Source: Rhynchopus euleeides
Taxonomy: Eukaryota; Euglenozoa; Diplonemea; Diplonemida; Diplonemidae
Direction: 5' to 3'
Length of the DNA stretch: 64,000 bases
NCBI GenBank assembly: GCA_963210315.1
Contig: OY723280.1
Span: forward strand, 310,001-374,000
Position 1 is the stretch's first letter. Every line of letters starts with the position of its first letter. The notes beneath the pieces were generated by a model. The model did no database searches. It had not been told where the DNA came from and saw nothing but the letters and a program-made list of their open reading frames with translations. Both the position numbers and the translations under genes were made by a program. Shown here piece after piece: positions 20,541 through 31,075 of the stretch.

Positions 20541-20775
20541 TTCACTACCGTGGCCTCCGGCGGCTGGGGGGCTCCGCCCCCCAGACCCCCCTGTACCACT
20601 AGGCTGGAGCGTGTGCCTGTCTTGTAGCCAAGTCCTTTGGGTTCACATCAGCGAATGGGACCCAGACCACTCTCAGTAGCCTCAGGAGGACGCAGCCAAC
20701 AATCCCTGCAGGGAACAGATACTCACTACCGTGGCCTCCGGCGGCTGGGGGGCTCCGCCCCCCAGACCCCCCCGT
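20541..20775 (+). repeat. Hairpin-bearing repeat, two tandem units
   Basis: Two copies (20541-20594 and 20722-20775) of a conserved core reading CACTACCGTGGCCTCCGG and then CGGCTGGGGGGCTCC, whose centre folds as a 9-bp perfect stem (CTGGGGGGC with GCCCCCCAG, loop TCC). The spacer holds AAGTCCTTTGG and GAGGACGCAGCCAAC, both shared with the spacer of the pair at 61.9-62.1 kb. The unit is about 180 bp. Related single copies are listed at 47838 and 61874. Confidence 0.8.
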
Positions 20776-23114
20776 ATGTCGAGCAACCAAATCCTTGAGA
20801 TTGTGCCACCGGGCATAGGAAGGGGTCGTTACAATAATGCCCCGAAAACCCATTTTTGGCACCCCTTGCCTGGCATGTTGCTGTTGTGTTGCCACTATCT
20901 CTCATCACACAGGGCGTCCAATACCCACACACCACACTCACACTGGTTGTGTGGTGGGGATGGGGGGATTTTCTTGCCCGCGAGGGGGATTGTGCGCCAT
21001 TTCCCCCCCGAAAAACCCTTGGAGAAAAAGTGGGATCCCGACCCCTTTTTGGGCCCAAAAAGGCCAAAGTCCCAGGCATACTTGGGTGTGGTGTCAGAAC
21101 TGTCGGGATTGGGGCGAGAAGAAGAAGTAGATTAAATAATTACGCACAACCGATGGGTCGCGACGTCGCGGCCCTCTTTGAGTGTGGGTGTCAAAAAAAA
21201 AAAACCACCGAGCGCCTGCTCGGTCTGCAAGCAACCTCCCCTCCCCTCCCGTAACCAACGCCAGGCGTGAATCTGGTGCTGGCAGGGTTCAAACATACCA
21301 AGACCCTGACTGGCCTTGGTCCGATCATCAGCCCACCAGCATATTGCCAGACCCCGGAACGCGTTCGGGGCATTTCGTTTCGCTTTTAGGAAACTGTCAT
21401 AACGGATCAGCCAGCAGCGCAGCCCCGTTTAAAAATGGCAGATCCCATCCGTCTTTCTTTGCTATTTTTTTTCGGCATCTATGTTTATGACACCTTGCCA
21501 GAAGGCAGAAGTGTGAGGGGGCGAGAGAGAATGGCGATAGGGATTAACGACCTGTTTCCATATGACGGTGACGTATGTTCGCCCTCTATTAGAGAGGCAT
21601 GGCCTGGATGCCCTTTTTTTGGAAGTGGTCGATATCCTCCTCGTGTTTGTCAGAACAACACGAAGTGCCCTCCACGTCATTACAACGTCTCTAATAATGT
21701 GGCCAGAAGAACCTGAAACATGCTCATCCCAACCTACCTGGAGCTGTCAGGAAACACGGCCAAAAAAAATCGCCTTCGTTTTTTTTCTTCAAATCGTTCA
21801 ATGTTGGCAGAACCTGCATAGACCAAGGTATCACGGGGAGGCCCGCATCGATAATTGGGATGGTGGTGGGAGCAACGTCGACAGAGCGAACCAATAACAG
21901 AGGCCAAAACTCAGGAAGATAGACGAAAATACCAGACAGCGGTTAAACAGGGAGCGGGAACACCTTTTGCCGTCGAGGGTCCGGGGAGACGAGGGGGGGT
22001 GGAAGGGAGGAGCGGTGGGGCGGTATCCCTTTGCTCGAGAGGCGGCCAGGATGGGGAAAACGCTCAACATCCGACCCGGGTGCAGCGCCGGTTTGTGACG
22101 GCACACCGTATATATCCGCACGCCAGCCACATAGGAAGCTTTTTCACATATAGGCCCGCCAGCTGGGCAACACCCGACAAAGGGATATGCTGTGCCTGAT
22201 GCATGGGGGAATTTTCCGACAGCATCAATATTCATTCGTCATCTCGGAGGGGGGCCGTCACTATGCACCAAAATAAAGCGCACACCATGTTCGGGCACCG
22301 GTGCAACAGAGGGGGTGACCCCCGCCCCGAAGGTGTTGGGGGCCTTCGCTCAGAAGTGCAGAAAAAGTGAACCGCTTCGCAAAACTGGCTGTAAGGTGAC
22401 ACAGTCTGACACACAGCGACACAGAGTGAAGATCTCAAGCCAGCCTTGCTATTCTTGGCAGCGGTATCGGTTTTCTCTCATACGGCGCGATCAAGGGAGA
22501 ATCAGGATCAGAAGAAGAGTAAAAAAAACAGGCGTAAATACAACACCCCCCCACCCCACCCCCATTCTTCTCGACAGACTTTTGATAATCGTATTCCACA
22601 CGCACACACCCGCCCCTCGCAGTTCTCGGATGCTTCGAACAAGTCGAGCGAACCAGTAGCATGTTGGGAGGTGGCCTCAGTTGACACACCCACATTGGCT
22701 GCTGCACAAGCCGCGAGGTCATCGTATCTTTTCACAGCGGAATCGAATAGGGAGTGTGGGGGGGTTTTTTTGAACTGAATTCGATTTGTGAGACGAGTGC
22801 AGGTCTCTCAACTCATCAGTTTGAACCAGGATCCGCACAATGTCCGCGCAGCACACCCGCACACCCCCCCCCACACGCCAAATCGTTTTTTTTGTCTAGT
22901 GAAGTGGGCCACACCACGATCGAACTCTGATGGCACATACACTGCCCGCCCATTGCCCTCCATCGCAGTGATCAGATGATCCCACGCAGGAATGCACACG
23001 GCGAGCGGCCAGCCTCACTCTCTCTGCAGGGTGCCGGGCATCCTTAGCATGCACTCATCAGATGACCTCCACACATGCCGGTTGCATCTACCTTCAGCCT
23101 CTCTCACCACTGCC
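20776..23114. other. Spacer, no gene recognised
   Basis: Mixed unique sequence with simple T/A tracts. A possible third, decayed unit of the hairpin repeat follows directly (AACCAAATCCTTGAG near 20786-20800). No frame resembles a known protein. Confidence 0.5.
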
Positions 23115-24572
23115 TCACTTCCACCGCCTCCCGGCATGGCGGAGGTCGGAGTCATCGGAGTGGTCCGACATCGCATCGGCATCGGGGCAGCCAACCTGCC
23201 CGTGGCGCAAGCTGCCGCTGCCGGTCAAGCCCTCCCTGTCGGCAGCGACACCCTCCCCCTCGTCGCCCACCACCGGGGGTGCGCTGTGGCGGGGCGAGCC
23301 CGCCGCACCTCCCTCTGCGCCACTGCCGGAGGGGGAGGGCATCAACACAGACACATGAGTGGGGCTGGCAGCGCCACCTCCAATACCCCCGCCGATGCCT
23401 CCACCGCCGCCAGCAGCCACTGGGTTCGTCGGGCTCAGCACACACCCCTCTCCATCGGAGATCAGGTCGTCGTGGTCGAGGGGCCCGTCGGCGATCACCA
23501 GCTCGGGGCGTGCAGCAGGGTCGAGGGTTGGCTCTAGCTCCTCCTCACCCACAGCCACACCGTCGTGGTCTAGAAGGGCGCCGCGTGTCCCCTTAACAAA
23601 AGCGAGGTGACCATCCTGGACAATATCTGAGACATTCAGCACCGCCTTCAGATGCGATACGATGCGCTTTCTCCCTTCAGCCGCCACAGCAGGCGGCAGC
23701 TTCGGGGCGTGGAAAACGAAATACGGCGACTCCTCAACCTCGGCCTTCAGCCTGCGGTAGCTGAATGCGGTGTGGTGCAGCACGGCGATCCCCAGCATCT
23801 CGATGCAGATGAGGAAGTTGTTGAGTGCCTTTGCCGTCTCCTCCGCGTCCCCCCCCTGGTGGCGCTGCTTCCCGAGGATGCCTGTCTTGGACATCAGCGA
23901 GATGGCGAGGCCCTGCCAGAAGGCGAAGAAGATTACACTCTTGATGCAGAGAAACTTCGTCGTCGGGGTGAAGTAGCGGAACTCCTCTGCAAGCTCCCAC
24001 CCAAACAGCAGCAGATAGTAGAGGCTCACTGTGAGGCTCACGTTGTACGCCAGGATGATGTAGAGGTAGACGGAGTCAAGTGAATAGTCATTCTCCTGGT
24101 AGACGTCGACAGCCATGAAGAGAACAGTGGCCAGTGCGAGAATGGGTTTGACAAACGCGTACTGCAGCACCCGCTTGCGGCAGAGGTTGATGAAGTGGCG
24201 GTCAACCTTATGCAGTGGGTCTTTCTTCTGTGGGCGGTTGGCATCGGCAAGGATTGTGACCAGCTCCTGTTCTCCTCCACAGAGTGCGATGAGGAGGGCC
24301 ATGAATTGGTACAGCACGTAGCCTTCGTAGGCATCGCGTAGGACGTCCATGTAGGCTCCGGCAGGGTCGCCGACAAGGAGGGATACGCAGGAGCAGACGG
24401 AGTAGATTGGGACCAAGAGGAGGATTCTGGTGACATATTTCTGGAGGTGCCCGTGGGTCCACTTGCTGAGGTGTTCGTATATCTGATGGCTCGCAACGAC
24501 CGCGGCGAGCAGTGCCATCACGACGGCGGTCGTGATGGCGGCACCATGATGCACCCAGTCGAAGGCTCCCAT
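23115..24572 (-). CDS. TMEM184 / OST-alpha (DUF300) family seven-helix membrane protein
   Basis: A 485-residue protein starting at the ATG at 24572 (MGAFDWVHHGAAITTAVVMA). The upstream in-frame extension to 25001 lacks homology. Seven hydrophobic segments can be seen, starting with AAITTAVVMALLAAVVAS. Family hallmarks are HLQKYVTRILLLVPIYSVCS, the ALCGGEQELVTIL block, VKPILALATVL and CIKSVIFFAFWQGLAISLM. The C-terminal 150 residues are cytosolic, acidic, Ser/Gly-rich and of low complexity. TMEM184/LAZ1 proteins sit in plasma-membrane and endolysosomal membranes and are related to the organic solute transporter alpha subunit; the substrate here is unknown. The GGEQ motif and fold make the family call secure. 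Confidence 0.9.
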   Translation of the reverse strand: MGAFDWVHHGAAITTAVVMALLAAVVASHQIYEHLSKWTHGHLQKYVTRILLLVPIYSVCSCVSLLVGDPAGAYMDVLRDAYEGYVLYQFMALLIALCGGEQELVTILADANRPQKKDPLHKVDRHFINLCRKRVLQYAFVKPILALATVLFMAVDVYQENDYSLDSVYLYIILAYNVSLTVSLYYLLLFGWELAEEFRYFTPTTKFLCIKSVIFFAFWQGLAISLMSKTGILGKQRHQGGDAEETAKALNNFLICIEMLGIAVLHHTAFSYRRLKAEVEESPYFVFHAPKLPPAVAAEGRKRIVSHLKAVLNVSDIVQDGHLAFVKGTRGALLDHDGVAVGEEELEPTLDPAARPELVIADGPLDHDDLISDGEGCVLSPTNPVAAGGGGGIGGGIGGGAASPTHVSVLMPSPSGSGAEGGAAGSPRHSAPPVVGDEGEGVAADREGLTGSGSLRHGQVGCPDADAMSDHSDDSDLRHAGRRWK

Positions 24573-25173
24573 GCCGGGAAGACGGGTCGCAGCGGGGCCT
24601 CCAAGCTGTGGGGTGCCAGAGGGGGGGGGGGGTGATAGGTAAGACAGAGGGGGGGGGGGGGTCTCGACGGAGAAGCAGGAGCACCACAGGGGAGAGGGTG
24701 CTGCCTGTGCCTGTGCCGGTGGGGCGTGTGTGTGCGTGTGAGGTGGTCGACTAGTCGGGGTGCAGCCTGGGAAGCACCCCGGCTCCCGCGTGACGAAGCG
24801 ACAAAAATCTGTCTGTGGCCCCGCTAGATCGTGAAGTGGCAGCAATGCGAGGGTAACCGGACAATTACTGTCGAAAGTTGTTTGGAGCGCAGACACCACT
24901 TTGTGTACACCACTCACCGGTCTGATGAAGTGGTGTGAGTGGGGTCGCAAGATCCAACCAAAGGCACACAAAGTTCCCCCAGTTGGCCGCGACGAACTCA
25001 CAATAAAAAGTAGTGCGACTGTGTCAGCGGAAATGGTTGCGAAGTGCTGTTTACATCCACCCGCACAGGGGTGTCGGAAGTAGCGAATATTCTTCGTGTC
25101 TCATCATGCACAGGGTTCTTGCCTGCAGGCAGCACACACATGCTGTTCTGCGGGACTCACACTGGCACTGGCA
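24573..25173. other. Upstream region of TMEM184 gene and head of the repeat array
   Basis: G-rich tracts at 24620-24660 precede the TMEM184-like start. From about 25015 a head segment begins (GTGTCAGCGGAAATGGTTGC...) that recurs at about 39118-39225 and 39888-39995, marking the left edge of the duplicated array. Confidence 0.65.
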
Positions 25174-26640
25174 GTGCAGGTCAGGACCCTCAAAGTTAGC
25201 AACATTGTGCCTTGTAGCACTCGGGAACACGGACCAAGGGTGGTATTTTCATCATGCCTGTTTGCTTTGATCATCCCTCTGCTGCCGAACAGCCGCACAC
25301 ATGCAAGCAAACACATGCACCCCGCCTCTGCATCTCGGCGTGCTTCCGTGGCGCAAGCTCATTGCAGAGCGAAGCACAAGCACCCGGTGTAGCTGCCTTC
25401 GTCACGTTGCCTTGTGTGTGCCTGTGGCAACACCGCACGAGCACCACACATCTCGCAGTCTTCATGACCACACCGCAGGACGGAGCCACACGGCGGGAGA
25501 TACAAGCAGCTTCAGAGACGACACACACAAACAAAAACATGAAGACAAAGGGAGGAAAGCTTGAAAATAGGCTTCCGTGACGTGATGAAGATGTGTGAAA
25601 ACCAAAACAACTCGTCCTTCCTGTGCTCCTTCAGCATGAAACTGTCAGCGTTAAGGCAAAGTGAATCAGCACCAAGCAGAGCCCGGGTCATTGGAAAGAA
25701 GACTTGGAACCTAGTGTCTCATCAATGGATACACGTGCCTGCAGATCGAGATTGCAGCAGTCTTGGGCTGCGAGTCAAGTGGAGGAGTGAGGGTCTCATG
25801 TGTCAGCAGATCAAATGTGTGTGTGTGTGTTGCAATCAATCAGGAGGCTTGCGCCCGCTCAGCGTGGTGCATGGTCATAATGACGATTCTCATCAGGTGC
25901 AAGTGTGTGTCTCGGGTCCACAGACAGTGCCACGGTAAGTCAGCGGGAAGCACAAGGCAGTCAAGGGTGTGGTGGTGCGGGTGGTGGAGGGTGGGGACGT
26001 CGCTTCTCAACGAACTTGCCATCAGTCGTAGCGGGTTCCTGACATTCTGTTGAACTGCAGAAAGAATGATTGCAATCACCCTTAGAAACACCACTTACAA
26101 GGAGCCCATGCAGGTTCGAGAGGCCCTCACCTGCCAGCACCTTGAAGATACAAGACACACAGTTGACCTCCTTTCTTACGCACTTCCGAGGTGATGGGGG
26201 TCCAGAACAGGATCAGACCCGTTCATGATATTTACCAGGTTCCGTTGGTCGGGAGGGTGATGGGGGTAAAGAAACATCACGAGGACTCTTCATCTCGTTG
26301 ATGGGAGGAAGCAGGTGCACACTGAGCTGTTGCACGGAGCTTGCAGAGGGTGAACCTGGCTCACGTTGTTTGGTTAGGCAGCAAAGCGGCACAAGACATG
26401 GAGGGCACATCGGGGTGGTGGTTCAGGAAGTATGATTGGCAGCATCTCTTTCCGTTGAATCGCTGCCTCCTGAACACAAAAGGGAAAGGCATGAGGGTGA
26501 GGCATGCTGTGACGCCTCCTGCTGAGCCACACATGGTGGCTCAGAGAAGCAACCGAGAAGGGGTAGTGCTAGAGAGAAGAAGAAGAAGAAGAGTCACAGA
26601 GTGCCGACTCCTGTAGCCTGACAAACATTACTGCAGAAAC
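25174..26640. repeat. Shared block R, copy 1
   Basis: A long non-coding block that begins GTGCAGGTCAGGACCCTCAA and recurs at 28887, 36522 and 39291, always in the same orientation. It is 3' of DUF4116 gene A. A 28-bp segment (AAAACCAAAACAACTCGTCC...) near 25598 is present in copies 1 and 3 but missing from copies 2 and 4, which pairs the copies by descent. It also contains the 5'-flank motif of the DUF4116 genes (GCAATCAATCAGGAGGCTTG) at about 25830 and a decayed DUF4116 repeat near 26005-26094. Confidence 0.85.
26005..26094 (-). pseudogene. Vestigial DUF4116 repeat inside block R
   Basis: Reading on the minus strand gives LRVIAIILSAVQQNVRNPLR and then LMASSLRSD, which aligns with the live repeat pattern LKGDREIVLAAVQQNGSSLQ, YAHDSLRED. 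A second copy lies at about 30352-30441. It shows that block R was once part of a DUF4116 coding array or captured one. Confidence 0.6.
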
Positions 26641-26692
26641 TGTATCGTGCGACCGGGTCCGTCTCCGCGTCAGAGGGCAACGCAAGGAACCT

Positions 26693-28658
26693 CTACCACC
26701 CCGGGTCGTATTGACTTGCAGCAGCAAGTATCTCAGGGTCTTCCTTCAGGCTGTCATGTGCATACTGGAATGAGGACGCGCCACATTGAACTGCAGCAAG
26801 AACGATCTCACGATCTCCCTTCAGGATGTTATGTGCGTACTGCAGGTTACAGCCCTCATGTTGAACTGCAACAAGAACAATCTCGTGATCTTCCTTCAGG
26901 CTGTCGTCTGCGTACTGGAGTGAGGTCCCATGTTGTTGAACTGCAGTCAGAACGTATTGATTTTGTTTAAAGACTGACTCATCCAGAGGATCCAGGGAGC
27001 CCAGCGCAATTGCCAGACCCCCCAGACGGCCAGAAGACGCCGGTCTTCGCCGGGGCGGACCCAGCTAAAAGCTAACAGCAAGAACAGCAATAAAAAGGGA
27101 GAGCGTGCTCCTATCTCTGTGGGCTGGCGGGAAAAGGCTAAAAGGTAGAAAGGAAGGAAGCAATGTGCAACAAAATACGATTAATGCACTCGTTTGTTAA
27201 CACCGCGCCGGTCGCATAATGCTGCGGTCGGATGAACGATTGACTGATCAACTCCAACCCAGTGGGCGTAAAAAGGAGAAGACGGGAACAACGGCTGGTC
27301 TAAACAGGACGAACGGACACTCACGACCACAGGGTATTCCAGAGGCGTTCCTGGTCGCGGCTCGACTGGTCGAACAACAGGTGACGGGCAAAAGATCGTG
27401 GTGAAAAAGAACTAAAAGTAGGAAGGCGAAGGAAGGCAAAGCCGGGGGATCCACGTGTGCGTTGAACTTGTCCCACGTGCGCGTGTGCGGTAAACTTGTC
27501 CCACGCGCCCCGGTGAAAAACACGTAACACGGTTGCCGCCCACAGTTTCTTCTGGCCACGCGGCGCGCTTCATGAGCGCCGCGTGCAGCCTGACTGGTCT
27601 TAGCGGCCTAAGCGAAACACCGGGTCTCCAGAGGGATACATCCAGCCTACACGCAATGCGCTACCTTAAGCCAAAGCGTGCAGCGTAGCTTACCTCAACG
27701 GTCTGTTCGCAAAGGCCCCCAGGGTTCACCACGTGGAGGTGCCAGCCGTAGTCGCCAGGTCCGCTCCCCTGACAACCCATCACCCCTGAACTGCAGTCAG
27801 AACGATCTCGCGATCACCTTTCAGGCTGTCGTGTGCGTACTGGAGTGAGTCCCCATTTCGTTGAACTGCAGCAAGAACGATCTCACGATCACCTTTCAGG
27901 CTGTCGTCTGCGTACTGCAGTGAGGATCCATGTTGTTGCACTGCAACAAGAACGATCTCACGATCTCCCCTCAGGCTGTCGTCTGCGTACTCGAGGACAC
28001 TGCCATATCCTTGAACTGCAGTCAGGAGTAGCTCACGATCTTCCTTCAGGAGGTTACCACCGAAAAGGTGAACTGCCGCAAGAACAATCTCGCGATCTTG
28101 CTTCAGGCTGTCGTGTGCGTACTGGAGTGAGGACCCAAATTGTTGAACGGCAGCAAGAACGATCTCACGATCTCCCTTCTGGCTGTCGTGTGCGTACTCC
28201 AGAAAATTCCCATTCAGTCGAACTGCTGCATGAACAAGTTGACGATCACCCTTCACGGTGGTGTGTGCGTCTTCCAACCAGTCTGACGATTCTCCCCACG
28301 CGTACCATTCGACAATGTCCATAACTGCTCGAAGGATCTCATCACGTGTCGTCACCCACAGCGGGACCTGCCACAGCTTCTTCTCCCCCCTGTGGACCGC
28401 ATCGAGGTGACGGTCGGGACAGAGGGTGACGTGAACCACACACCCGGCTTCGACACCTGCATGGCTGCACAGAGGCTCGTCGTCACACACCGCTTTGCCC
28501 CCCACCGACAGAAGCACGTCCTCTTCCTCCACACCATCAGGGTAGCGGAACGCCTCGCGTGCTTCGAGCTTCAGCCTGTCGGGCTTCTCGTCCATCCCGA
28601 TGTCGACAGCGTGCATCACGCCTGTCGCCGCATCCGTCAGGAACACCTCCATGACCAT
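26693..28658 (-). pseudogene. Ubl-DUF4116 repeat gene A, interrupted by a retroposon
   Basis: Start ATG at 28658 (or 28652), stop at 26693. The N-terminal 85 residues form a ubiquitin-like fold (MEVFLTDAATG, DVLLSVGGKAVCDDEPLC, GVEAGCVVHVTL). DUF4116 repeats of 25 residues follow (SLKGDREIVLAAVQ). One repeat is shortened by loss of about half a unit (GNLLKEDRELLL). At 26955-27786 an 832-bp retroposon splits the array; it supplies an early stop, so the readable product is 292 residues with six full repeats and part of a seventh. The remaining coding end (26693-26954) is still open and nearly identical to that of gene B, so the insertion is recent. Function of DUF4116 is unknown. Confidence 0.85.
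26955..27786 (-). mobile_element. 832-bp non-autonomous retroposon with 18-bp target duplication
   Basis: It is flanked by the exact 18-bp direct repeat TGAACTGCAGTCAGAACG (26937-26954 and 27787-27804), while gene B carries the empty site once. On the minus strand it begins GGGGTGATGGGTTG and ends in an A/T-rich tail (AAACAAAATCAATA), so it is oriented minus. There is no long ORF. About 45 bp from its 5' end is CTGGC, then GGCTGGCACCTCCACGTGGTG, which resembles the conserved 5' Pr77 promoter/ribozyme signature of kinetoplastid Ingi/L1Tc retroposons as I remember it. Confidence 0.85.
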
Positions 28659-28886
28659 GCCGGTGAAAAGTTAGCAGCGCCCTGCAGGGTGGTGTGGCTC
28701 TGTGTGTGTTGCAATCAATCAGGAGGCTTGCGCCCGCTCAGCGTGGTGCATGGTCATAATGACGATTCTCATCAGGTGCAAGTGTGTGTCTCGGGTCCAC
28801 AGACAGTGTCACATGACTGGTGTGGTAAGGAGTGGCAAGTGAGGTGCTTCTGATGGCCGGTGGGTACCAGTGTGGCTGGTGTGAAA
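28659..28886 (-). promoter_or_regulatory. Conserved 5' flank of DUF4116 gene A
   Basis: The first 170 bp upstream of the start (CCCTGCAGGG, then TTGCAATCAATCAGGAGGC and the GGTGCATGGTCATAATGACG segment) are nearly identical in gene B (32354-32545) and partly in gene C (38953-39020). This shared promoter/leader candidate duplicated with the genes. CCCTGCAG just before GCGCTGCTAAC could serve as a splice acceptor; that is inference. Confidence 0.5.
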
Positions 28887-29590
28887 GTGCAGGTCAGGAC
28901 CCTCAAAGTTAGCAACATTGTGCCTTGTAGCACTCGGGAACACGGACCAAGGGTGGTATTTTCATCATGCCTGTTTGCTTTGATCATCCCTCTGCTGCCG
29001 AACAGCCGCACACATGCAAGCAAACACATGCACCCCGCCTCTGCATCTCGGCGTGCTTCCGTGGCGCAAGCTCATTGCAGAGCGAAGCACAAGCACCCGG
29101 TGTAGCTGCCTTCGTCACGTTGCCTTGTGTGTGCCTGTGGCAACACCGCACGAGCACCACACATCTCGCAGTCTTCATGACCACACCGCAGGACAGAGCC
29201 ACACGGCGGGAGATACAAGCAGCTTCAGAGACCACACACACAAACAAAAACACGAAGACAAAGGGAGGAAAGCTTGAAAATAGGCTTCCGTGACGTGATG
29301 AAGATGTGTGCTCCTTCAGCATGAAACTGTCAGCGTTAAGGCAAAGTGAATCAGCACCAAGCAGAGCCCGGGTCATTGGAAAGAAGACTTGGAACCTAGT
29401 GTCTCATCAATGGATACACGTGCCTGCAGATCGAGATTGCAGCAGTCCCAGGCTGCGAGTCAAGTGGAGGGGTGAGGGTCTCATGTGTCAGCAGATCAAA
29501 TGTGTGTGTGTGTTGCAATCAATCAGGAGGCTTGCGCCCGCTCAGCGTGGTGCATGGTCATAATGACGATTCTCATCAGGTGCAAGTGTG

Positions 29591-30246
29591 TTTTTTTTTT
29601 TGCGGCCTGTGTGGTTGTCTTCGTCGTTTTTCTTCTGCGACCGGACATCCCCTTCTGGAGACACCGATCTACACTATGAACCGCTAGCTGATGCTGGAGC
29701 TTTCGGGAGCCTCTGCGAGTGGGTGGCCACGTTTTCTTTGGTGGACGCATCCAAAAGGAAATAAAGAAATAAAGAACCCGAAAAGAGGTCGAGGCACCCG
29801 CTCCACACCAGCATCTTGGGGCTGGGGGTTCTCAGTTCACACAGGTGAGGATCAGTCCTCTGTGAGGCGCTTATCCTGAAGACGTTCCAGTTCCCCAGTC
29901 GGTCTCCAGAAACTCGGGCCGCATCTGGCGCTGTATCGCCTCGGCGGGGCTGTCGTCCCTTACAGTCTTCTCTGTACGAGGTCATCCACAGGCTGCACAC
30001 CTGCCCCGCGGCTGTGTGGCAGTCTTCGCGGAGTGCAATGCGAAGGTCTGGCCTGACGTGGTGTGACTATTTAGACTCCAGGTGTCTCCACCCTTCCTGG
30101 TCTGGGGAGCCTCGGTACCCAAGCCGTTTTAGGTCATGCTCCGGACCACGGCCGTGCTAGACTCCTGGTGCAGGCACCCGTCATGGTCCGGGGACGGCCC
30201 CCCCAGGCAGTTTAACGTCTTACCCAGGACTAGGAGCACCTCCCGC
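29591..30246 (-). mobile_element. Poly(A)-tailed retroposon inserted in block R copy 2
   Basis: Block R is continuous in copies 1 and 3 (CAAGTGTGTGTCTCGGG) but interrupted here by about 655 bp starting with a 12-nt T tract on the plus strand, that is, a poly(A) tail on the minus strand. The target is a GTGTG run, so the duplication length is ambiguous (about 4-6 bp visible). No coding capacity is recognised. It is not the 3' end of the complete LINE in this window. Confidence 0.75.
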
Positions 30247-30964
30247 GGGGTGTGTGTCTCGGGCCCACAGACAGTGCCACGGTAAGTCAGCGGGAAGCAC
30301 AAGGCAGTCAAGGGTGTGGTGGTGCGGGTGGTGGAGGGTGGGGACGTCGCTTCTCAACGAACTTGCCATCAGTCGTAGCGGGTTCCTGACATTCTGTTGA
30401 ACTGCAGAAAGAATGATTGCAATCACCCTTAGAAACATCACTTACAAGGAGCCCATGCAGGTTCGAGGTGCCTCACCTGCCAGCACCTTGAAGATACAAG
30501 ACACACAGTCGACCTCCTTTCTTACGCACTTCCGAGATGATGGTGGTCCAGAACAGGATCAGACCCGTTCATGATATTTACCAGGTTCCGTTGGTCGGGA
30601 GGGTGGTGGGGGTAAAGAAACATCACGAGGACTCTTCATCTCGTTGATGGGAGGAAGCAGGTGCACACTGAGCTGTTGCACGGAGCTTGCAGAGGGTGAA
30701 CCTGGCTCACGTTGTTTGGTTAGGCAGCAAAGCGGCACAAGACATGAAGGGCACATCGGGGTGGTGGTTCAGGAAGTATGATTGGCAGCATCTCTTTCCG
30801 TTGAATCGCTGCCTCCTGAACACAAAAGGGAAAGGCATCATGAGGGTGAGGCATGCTGTGACGCCTCCAGCCACACATGGTGGCTCAGAGAAGCAACCGA
30901 GAAGGGGTGGTGCTAGAGAGAAGAAGAAGAAGAAGAAGAAGAGTCACAGAGTGTCGACTCCTCC

Positions 30965-31027
30965 TACAGTTTCTGCAGTGATGTTTGTCAGGCCTGTAGC
31001 CTGACAAACATCACTGCAGAAACTGTA
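30965..31027. terminator. Perfect 28-bp-arm hairpin downstream of DUF4116 gene B
   Basis: Arms 30965-30992 and 31000-31027 (TACAGTTTCTGCAGTGATGT... and its exact reverse complement) surround the 7-nt loop CCTGTAG. It starts about 50 bp past the stop of gene B. Gene A has only one arm (about 26612-26642, one mismatch). It may act in RNA 3'-end formation, or be a foldback duplication; the functional class is a guess. Confidence 0.5.
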
Positions 31028-31075
31028 TCGTGCGACCGGGTCCGTCTCCGCGTCAGAGGGCAACGCAAGGAACCT

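Larger units (their letters stand above)
28887..31030. repeat. Shared block R, copy 2 (with a retroposon inside)
   Basis: It matches copy 1 across 28887-29590 and 30247-31030, interrupted by the poly(A) retroposon at 29591-30246. It lacks the 28-bp segment seen in copies 1 and 3. It lies immediately 3' of DUF4116 gene B, as copy 1 does for gene A. Confidence 0.85.

Noticed and set aside
27640-27786. HDV-like ribozyme at the 5' end of the 832-bp retroposon
   Set aside because: The Pr77-like motif is there, but I could not pair the P1 strands (CCTGGC has no GCCAGG partner), so only the similarity is reported.
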